The notes under the pieces are model-generated. The model saw nothing but the letters and a program-made list of their open reading frames with translations, made no database searches and was not told where the DNA came from. The position numbers were made by a program, and so were the translations under genes. A DNA stretch of 10,377 bases from an uncultured Lachnospiraceae bacterium (GTDB lineage: Bacteria; Bacillota_A; Clostridia; Lachnospirales; Lachnospiraceae): positions 1 to 10,377 of the forward strand of contig CAMWMM010000125.1 of the NCBI GenBank assembly GCA_947175285.1. Reading direction: 5' to 3'. Positions 6,998 to 10,377 of this stretch are shown piece by piece. Each line of letters starts with the position of its first letter. Within the stretch, counting starts at the first letter, position 1.

Positions 6998-7933
6998 ATG
7001 CCATTAGTTACAACTACAGAAATGTTTAAGAAAGCATATGACGGCGGTTACGCTATCGGTGCTTTTAACGTAAACAACATGGAAATCGTACAGGCTATCA
7101 CAGAAGCTGCAGATGAATTAAAATCTCCTATCATTCTGCAATGTTCCGCAGGTGCAAGAAAGTATGCTAAACATGCATATCTTGTTCATCTTGTACAGGC
7201 TGCAATTGAGGAGACAAATATTCCGATTGCACTTCATCTTGACCATGGTGCAGATTTTGAAGTCTGCAAATCATGTATCGACGGCGGATTTACATCCGTT
7301 ATGTATGACGGTTCTTCACTTCCTTACGAAGAGAACATTAAAATTGCAAAACAGGTAGCTGATTATGCACATGACAAGGGCGTTGTTGTAGAAGCAGAAC
7401 TTGGTACTCTTGCAGGCGTAGAGGATGATGTAGCAGTTGAGCATGGTTCCGAATCATATACACAGCCGGAGCAGGTTGAGGATTTCGTAACGCGTACAGG
7501 TGTTGACTCCTTGGCAATTGCTATCGGTACAAGCCATGGTGCATATAAATTTAAACCCGGACAGAAGCCGCAGCTTCGCTTCGACATCCTTGAGGAAGTT
7601 TCCAGAAGACTTCCCGGATTCCCGATTGTACTGCATGGCGCTTCTTCCGTACTTCCTAAGTATGTTGATATCATCAATGCAAACGGCGGTAAGATGGAAG
7701 ACGCAATTGGTATTCCTGAGGATATGCTTCGTCAGGCTGCAAAATCCGCTGTATGTAAGATTAACATCGACTCCGATTTAAGATTGGGCTTAACAGCAGG
7801 TATCAGAGAGCATATGGCAGCTCATCCGGATCACTTTGATCCCAGACAGTACCTGACAGACGGACGTGCTTATGTAAAAGAAGTTGTTGAACATAAGATT
7901 AAGACCGTACTTGGTTCCGAGGGTAAGGCGTAA
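6998..7933 (+). CDS. fba: Class II fructose-1,6-bisphosphate aldolase
   Basis: Fba cleaves fructose-1,6-bisphosphate to glyceraldehyde-3-phosphate and dihydroxyacetone phosphate in glycolysis and works in reverse in gluconeogenesis. The 311-residue protein is a zinc-dependent class II enzyme. LHLDHGAD carries the catalytic Asp82 and zinc ligand His83, EAELG carries Glu134, GTSHG carries His180 and VLHGAS carries His213, so the metal site and active site are complete. The N-terminal MPLVTTTEMFKKAYDGGYAIGAFNV region is family-typical. ATG 6998 follows an AAAGGAA site with a spacing of about 9 bases. The gene is monocistronic between its own promoter and a strong terminator. Its codon use looks biased towards a small preferred set compared with its neighbours, as expected for a highly expressed glycolytic gene. 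Fructose-1,6-bisphosphate also activates HprK in other Firmicutes, which links it to the upstream cluster. Confidence 0.97.
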   Translation: MPLVTTTEMFKKAYDGGYAIGAFNVNNMEIVQAITEAADELKSPIILQCSAGARKYAKHAYLVHLVQAAIEETNIPIALHLDHGADFEVCKSCIDGGFTSVMYDGSSLPYEENIKIAKQVADYAHDKGVVVEAELGTLAGVEDDVAVEHGSESYTQPEQVEDFVTRTGVDSLAIAIGTSHGAYKFKPGQKPQLRFDILEEVSRRLPGFPIVLHGASSVLPKYVDIINANGGKMEDAIGIPEDMLRQAAKSAVCKINIDSDLRLGLTAGIREHMAAHPDHFDPRQYLTDGRAYVKEVVEHKIKTVLGSEGKA

Positions 7934-7955
7934 ATTCTTCAATAAATGGAGATTT

Positions 7956-7987
7956 AAAAAGCAGAGGTTTTCAAGCCTCTGCTTTTT
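7956..7987 (+). terminator. Intrinsic terminator of fba
   Basis: AAAAAGCAGAGG (7956-7967) pairs perfectly with CCTCTGCTTTTT (7976-7987), giving a 12-bp stem, a short loop and a T5 tail. It lies 23 bases after the fba stop. The flanking A5/T5 arms make it usable from either direction. Confidence 0.9.
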
Positions 7988-8027
7988 ATAATACGCCTCT
8001 TCTCTAAAAATACCCCATAAAAGGGAG

Positions 8028-8057
8028 GATGCCAAGTAAAATAATTTACTTGGCATT
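8028..8057. repeat. Near-perfect inverted repeat (hairpin or operator)
   Basis: ATGCCAAGTAAA (8029-8040) and TTTACTTGGCAT (8045-8056) are perfect reverse complements around ATAA, and a G-T wobble extends the stem at 8028/8057. It is followed by TTATTATG, which lacks a proper T-tract, so it is a weak terminator at best. It lies 41 bases after the fba terminator. The symmetry also suits a dimeric repressor site. Confidence 0.6.
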
Positions 8058-8113
8058 TATTATGAAAAAGTATTAATTAATCTGTCTGCTTTTGTATTTC
8101 TTTTGTTATCTTA

Positions 8114-8122
8114 TGTTATAAG
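8114..8122 (+). promoter_or_regulatory. Extended -10 promoter candidate (distal, lipoprotein gene)
   Basis: TGTTATAAG gives a TG motif plus a -10 hexamer matching TATAAT at five of six positions. No good -35 lies at 17 bases; TTGTAT at 8092-8097 is 19 bases away. If used, it would give a leader of about 220 bases before the lipoprotein gene. Confidence 0.3.
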
Positions 8123-8176
8123 TATATGAGAAAGAAATGTCTAAAGAATGTTGCGTAAGTGAAGTTTCTTTAAATT

Positions 8177-8198
8177 AAATATGAACAAATTATGAACA
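8177..8198. repeat. 11-bp tandem direct repeat, possible response-regulator site
   Basis: AAATATGAACA (8177-8187) is followed directly by AATTATGAACA (8188-8198), identical at 10 of 11 positions. An 11-base period places both half-sites on one helical face, as for OmpR/PhoB-family regulators that bind direct repeats. It lies 37 bases upstream of the proximal promoter candidate. Confidence 0.4.
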
Positions 8199-8235
8199 CA
8201 TCTAAATAATTTTTATTTTACCTTAAACTGGGAGG

Positions 8236-8264
8236 TTGCCTGAAATTAAGTATTGTGATACTAT
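8236..8264 (+). promoter_or_regulatory. Proximal promoter candidate for the lipoprotein gene
   Basis: TTGCCT (8236-8241), a 17-base spacer, then TACTAT (8259-8264) with TGA immediately before it (extended -10). Both hexamers match consensus at four of six positions. Transcription would start near 8271, about 82 bases before the ATG. Confidence 0.4.
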
Positions 8265-8352
8265 ATTGAGGAACATTCACATGTCGATAATAAATGGCTA
8301 TGATGTGTCCGGAGCAATTTTTAGGAAGTATCAATGAAAAAGGAGAGAACGA

Positions 8353-9606
8353 ATGAAGAACAGGGTAATTACAGCGTTGTTAATGGCAACAGTAATGTTT
8401 AGTCTGACAGCTTGTGGAGGATCTGCGGGTCCCAGTGCACCCGATTTGGCAAACAGAGGAAATAGTACGGAAGAGGCGGCTGCTGCAGAAGAGACAAAAG
8501 AGACGGAAGAGGAAGTAACGGAAGTAGCGGAAGAACCGGAAGAGAAAAAAGAGAGCCCGAAAGCATCAGGTGTTGTTTTCGGTTCTGATGAAGCAAAAGG
8601 ATATACAGGATTTGAATATCTGATGGAAGAACTGATTTCCACATCAGATACCAAATCCGGAGACAAGGTAAGTTTATCTGCTTTCGTACCGGACGGCGAT
8701 TATCCTAGCGTTTCCGGTTCCAGAGCAAGATGCGATCGTATGGGCGTTACCGTAGAGGTTGACATTGATCCATATCTTCAGTCTAAGTGGCAGGATTACA
8801 CTATGCAGGAGAATCTGGAAGAATATGTGGAGAACGATTTATCTTATTCCGATTATTATGGGGTTGAGATTGGGGAAGTGGAGCAGCTCAGTGATGACTG
8901 TTTTGTCTGTGAAATTTCCTTTATGGAATACAGTTCTTGGGAAAATGAATACAAACCATATTATGAGATGTATTGTTTAAGGGATATGGGAAATGAAGTT
9001 ATGGCAATGATTGAGATTATCATAGAGGCAGAAGAGACGACCGGTAAAACACAGACTCTGTTAGATGAACTTTCTTCTTTCTATGAAATCAAGATCGGTT
9101 GGGATGAGTCATTTGCTGATGCGAAGAGAGAAGCCTTTGAGAACAGTGATGAATTTAATGCGGATGCGTTCAATCTGGGGTATATTTCTTTTGAACTGCC
9201 GGAAGGCTGGGAGAAAGATGAAGATGAAAGTTCTTATGATGAGACTTGTTTTGGACCTAACGGAGACATATATGGTATTGGCTATATATCCGTGAGCAAA
9301 GATTTTGTCTCCCAAAAAAATACAATAGATGCGATGTTGTCAGACATAGAATATACAAAGAGCTACATTAAAGAGCAGTATGAAGCATCTTATGTTGAAG
9401 TAGAAGATGCAGGAGAAACATTCCTTGGAAGGACAATGAAGATTGAAATGAAAGCTGACGGTGACACCGCTGTCTTCTATATGGCCCAGGATGACTATAC
9501 CTACTATGAGATTGATGCAATCGTATGGGACGGTGAAGGTGAGGAAGCAGAAGCAGAAGTAATGGCAGCGCTGGATATGCTGTTTGAGACAGGAACATTG
9601 AGATAA
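8353..9606 (+). CDS. Secreted lipoprotein with acidic linker and two similar domains, function unknown
   Basis: This 417-residue protein is not one I recognise by function. Residues 1-21 are a lipoprotein signal peptide: basic MKNR, a hydrophobic core and the lipobox LTAC with Cys21, so it should be anchored to the outer face of the membrane. Residues about 36-72 form a Glu-rich, low-complexity tether. Two regions, about 104-248 and 275-415, follow the same plan: an opening strand ending in a proline turn (LSAFVPDGDY; ISFELPEGW), a helical acidic middle, a V-E-V/GEVEQL-like strand, paired strands with aromatic residues, and a closing helix (TLLDELSSFYEI; MAALDMLFETGT). They resemble small PsbP/DUF1795-like folds, though this is judged by pattern only. 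ATG 8353 has AGGAG at 8341-8345. The gene stands alone between a promoter region and a terminator. A substrate-binding or cell-surface role is possible but unproven. Confidence 0.85.
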   Translation: MKNRVITALLMATVMFSLTACGGSAGPSAPDLANRGNSTEEAAAAEETKETEEEVTEVAEEPEEKKESPKASGVVFGSDEAKGYTGFEYLMEELISTSDTKSGDKVSLSAFVPDGDYPSVSGSRARCDRMGVTVEVDIDPYLQSKWQDYTMQENLEEYVENDLSYSDYYGVEIGEVEQLSDDCFVCEISFMEYSSWENEYKPYYEMYCLRDMGNEVMAMIEIIIEAEETTGKTQTLLDELSSFYEIKIGWDESFADAKREAFENSDEFNADAFNLGYISFELPEGWEKDEDESSYDETCFGPNGDIYGIGYISVSKDFVSQKNTIDAMLSDIEYTKSYIKEQYEASYVEVEDAGETFLGRTMKIEMKADGDTAVFYMAQDDYTYYEIDAIVWDGEGEEAEAEVMAALDMLFETGTLR

Positions 9607-9631
9607 ATTGAAAGATTGATAAGGACTATAG

Positions 9632-9666
9632 ATGCCGGTTCCCATAGCTTAAGGGAACCGGCATTT
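9632..9666 (+). terminator. Intrinsic terminator after the lipoprotein gene
   Basis: ATGCCGGTTCCC (9632-9643) pairs perfectly with GGGAACCGGCAT (9653-9664) across a nine-base loop and is followed by TTGTT. The stem is strong and GC-rich, the tail imperfect. It starts 26 bases after the lipoprotein stop. Confidence 0.8.
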
Positions 9667-9681
9667 GTTATCATATAGGAA

Positions 9682-9701
9682 ATTCCTCCTGCCGGAGGAA
9701 T
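9682..9701. repeat. Short perfect hairpin near the presumed end of the IS91-family element
   Basis: ATTCCTCC (9682-9689) and GGAGGAAT (9694-9701) are perfect reverse complements around TGCC. There is no T-tract on either side. It lies between the lipoprotein terminator and the transposon-side terminator. A subterminal hairpin is expected near oriIS of rolling-circle elements, so it may mark the element end. Confidence 0.45.
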
Positions 9702-9708
9702 CTCGAAT

Positions 9709-9732
9709 TAAAATAGCCCGCTGGAAGCGGGC
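9709..9732 (-). terminator. Terminator of the transposase/companion transcript
   Basis: On the - strand GCCCGC, TTCCA, GCGGGC (9732 down to 9716) forms a 6-bp GC stem followed by TATTTTAA. It starts about 20 bases after the stop of the 59-residue ORF. It could also be part of oriIS. Confidence 0.6.
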
Positions 9733-9752
9733 ATAAAGACAAGACGAATGCT

Positions 9753-9932
9753 TTAGAAGATATAAAAACCTTCTTCAAATTCGTCACCATCAAGGACATC
9801 ATCCTCAGTAAGGAAGTAATGCATGTCGAGCAGATCAGAGTCAGTCATGTTTTTGACCAGCTTTGCGGTCATGCCTTCCGGAGGATCATTGATATATTTT
9901 AGCCTGAGTTCCTCTATGAATTTTGGGTCCAT
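9753..9932 (-). CDS. Small acidic protein downstream of the IS91-family transposase, function unknown
   Basis: This 59-residue protein begins MDPKFIEELRLKYINDPP and ends in an acidic tail (DDVLDGDEFEEGFYIF). It has no signal peptide, membrane segment or cysteines, and I know no function for it. The open frame reaches a TTG at 9989, but ATG 9932 is preferred because AGGAGG lies at 9939-9944, six bases upstream, the best ribosome binding site in the region. It follows the transposase by 53 bases on the same strand and is followed by a terminator, so it belongs to the element. The EELRLKYINDPPEGMTAKLVKNMT segment looks helical and well formed, not random. Its acidity suggests it may bind or regulate the basic transposase, but this is inference. 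It could also be a passenger gene. Confidence 0.7.
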   Translation of the reverse strand: MDPKFIEELRLKYINDPPEGMTAKLVKNMTDSDLLDMHYFLTEDDVLDGDEFEEGFYIF

Positions 9933-9939
9933 TGTGCGC

Positions 9940-9979
9940 CTCCTGTATGCTGATGATATAAGTATGTGACATACAGGAG
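9940..9979 (-). promoter_or_regulatory. Hairpin masking the ribosome binding site of the companion ORF
   Basis: CTCCTGTATG (9940-9949) and CATACAGGAG (9970-9979) are perfect 10-base inverted repeats around a 20-base loop. In the - strand RNA the 3' arm contains AGGAG of the Shine-Dalgarno at 9939-9944. The 5' arm begins six bases after the transposase stop (9986-9988). A ribosome finishing the transposase would reach the hairpin and could open it, suggesting translational coupling. Confidence 0.5.
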
Positions 9980-9985
9980 ATAAAA

Positions 9986-10377
9986 TCAAGAAGATTTACC
10001 ACTGGAACGGCAGTGATATTTAGCCATTGCCCTTTCATAGAGTTTTGTAAGAGAAACAGGCTTGTGTTTGAGGTAAAGCTGCAGAAACTCCATCTCATGG
10101 TTACATTTTGGGCATTTAAGAGGGTCGTAACCGAAAGATAACAGAAGGAGCTGCCGCCATTTGTTAAACTCCAGCAGGATACGGTGTCTGGATTTTGGGA
10201 CTGCCCTGCGGAGCGTTTCATCTGATTCACGGTGTCTTGCATAGAGTCCGTAATAACGTGTCATCTTGAAATGCTTTTCAGGGATATGCTGGATGAGAAG
10301 AGAGATGAAATCCATTACGGGAACAGTTTTTTCCACATAAGAATCATCTTCGTGTTTATTGTAATGGAAAGTCACAT
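9986..10377 (-). CDS. IS91-family Y2 transposase, C-terminal part (5' end outside window)
   Basis: About 130 C-terminal residues of a rolling-circle transposase of the IS91 family (Y2_Tnp domain). IS91 enzymes nick single strands with paired tyrosines and move by rolling-circle-like replication. The visible part opens with VTFHYNKHED and continues with DFISLLIQHIPEKHFKMTRYYGLYA, the family pattern in which the strand V-T-F-x-Y is followed by an E/D-F-I helix, the H-I-P-E-K stretch and R-x-Y-G. After a basic helix comes LSFGYDPLKCPKCNHEM, with a CxxC near the end. The frame is open to base 10377; the GTG at 10373-10375 is an internal Val, not a start. The catalytic tyrosines and N-terminal zinc domain are off the edge, so activity cannot be judged. 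The gene is convergent with the lipoprotein gene and separated from it by hairpins. Confidence 0.85.
   Translation of the reverse strand, partial: VTFHYNKHEDDSYVEKTVPVMDFISLLIQHIPEKHFKMTRYYGLYARHRESDETLRRAVPKSRHRILLEFNKWRQLLLLSFGYDPLKCPKCNHEMEFLQLYLKHKPVSLTKLYERAMAKYHCRSSGKSS

Larger units (their letters stand above)
7988..8352. other. AT-rich intergenic region without a convincing gene
   Basis: These 365 bases between the fba terminator and the lipoprotein gene contain no ORF with a believable start and length. They hold an inverted repeat (8028-8057), an extended -10 (8114-8122), an 11-bp tandem repeat (8177-8198) and a second promoter candidate (8236-8264). The lipoprotein ribosome binding site (AGGAG, 8341-8345) ends the region. 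The density of such signals suggests a regulated promoter for the lipoprotein. I see no tRNA or known riboswitch pattern. Confidence 0.6.
9682..10377 (-). mobile_element. IS91-family (rolling-circle, Y2 transposase) element, 3' portion
   Basis: The right edge of the window enters an IS91-family element read on the - strand: transposase C-terminus (9986 onward), companion ORF (9753-9932) and two hairpins (9716-9732, 9682-9701). IS91 elements lack the terminal inverted repeats and target duplications of DDE elements. In the family, oriIS lies downstream of the transposase, which here means the left boundary. The exact boundary cannot be fixed; 9682 is a guess that includes the outer hairpin. 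The other end is beyond base 10377. Confidence 0.55.

Noticed and set aside
8029..8076. A 15-codon ORF (ATG at 8029) directly after GGGAGG
   Set aside because: The purine run touches the ATG with no spacing, and the ORF is made almost wholly of the inverted repeat; it is explained better as a hairpin.
8254..8281. TGTGA...TCACA resembling a CRP-type site
   Set aside because: The spacer is 18 bases, far longer than the CRP arrangement, and the arms are only five bases.
8334..8402. A 22-codon upstream ORF overlapping the lipoprotein start in another frame
   Set aside because: It lacks its own ribosome binding site and the AGGAG at 8341-8345 serves the lipoprotein ATG; likely chance.
8331..8666. 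111-codon open frame on the - strand opposite the lipoprotein N-terminus
   Set aside because: Its Ser/Ala/Val-rich translation mirrors the Glu-rich linker on the other strand; it has no plausible start signal.
9655..9658. GAAC in the lipoprotein terminator as the IS91 target tetranucleotide
   Set aside because: The terminator stem is intact on both sides of it, so an insertion junction there is unlikely, and a four-base match is expected by chance.
9886..10242. 118-codon open frame on the - strand overlapping the transposase
   Set aside because: It overlaps the recognisable IS91 frame in another phase and has no family features.

Overview
The window looks like a chromosomal segment of a low-GC, Gram-positive anaerobe of the Clostridia, most likely a Lachnospiraceae-type genome. 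This rests on gene order (uvrC-hprK-ROK kinase-murB-rapZ-whiA-HPr family), on AGGAGG-type ribosome binding sites, on protein sequence style, and on an IS91-family element of the kind common in gut Clostridia. The placement is inference from content; no search was run.

Bases 1-5940 are one tightly packed + strand cluster: the 3' part of uvrC (nucleotide excision repair), then hprK (HPr Ser kinase/phosphorylase), a ROK-family glucokinase, murB (peptidoglycan precursor synthesis), rapZ/yvcJ (P-loop nucleotide-binding regulator), whiA (DNA-binding regulator of division genes) and a small HPr-family protein. Gaps are short. A promoter-like sequence lies at the uvrC stop, and a hairpin terminator follows the HPr-family gene. 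The HPr-family protein has Glu in place of the PTS phosphorylation residue His15 but keeps Ser46, so it resembles Bacillus Crh. Its presumed modifying enzyme, HprK, is encoded in the same cluster. The yvcK gene that often sits between rapZ and whiA in other Firmicutes is absent.

Bases 6002-7987 hold a YegS/DagK-type lipid kinase and class II fructose-bisphosphate aldolase (fba). fba has its own good promoter (extended -10) and a strong terminator. The -35 box of that promoter coincides with half of a dyad resembling a variable-spacing CcpA site. Fructose-1,6-bisphosphate, the substrate of Fba, is the classical activator of HprK, so the window links glycolytic state (Glk, Fba), its sensor (HprK and a Crh-like HPr) and envelope synthesis or division control (MurB, WhiA, RapZ). 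The functional link is inference.

Bases 7988-8352 are an AT-rich, gene-free region with a long perfect inverted repeat, an 11-bp tandem direct repeat and two promoter candidates. They lead into a 417-residue secreted lipoprotein (8353-9606) with an acidic linker and what appear to be two copies of one domain, closed by a terminator at 9632.

From about 9680 to the right edge, on the - strand, lies the 3' part of an IS91-family element: the C-terminal part of a Y2/rolling-circle transposase, a hairpin that would mask the ribosome binding site of a 59-residue acidic companion ORF, that ORF, and two further hairpins that may form its terminator and/or the oriIS end. The most notable points are the His15-to-Glu HPr protein, the cre-like dyad on the fba promoter, the hairpin-masked companion gene of the transposase, and the duplicated lipoprotein.
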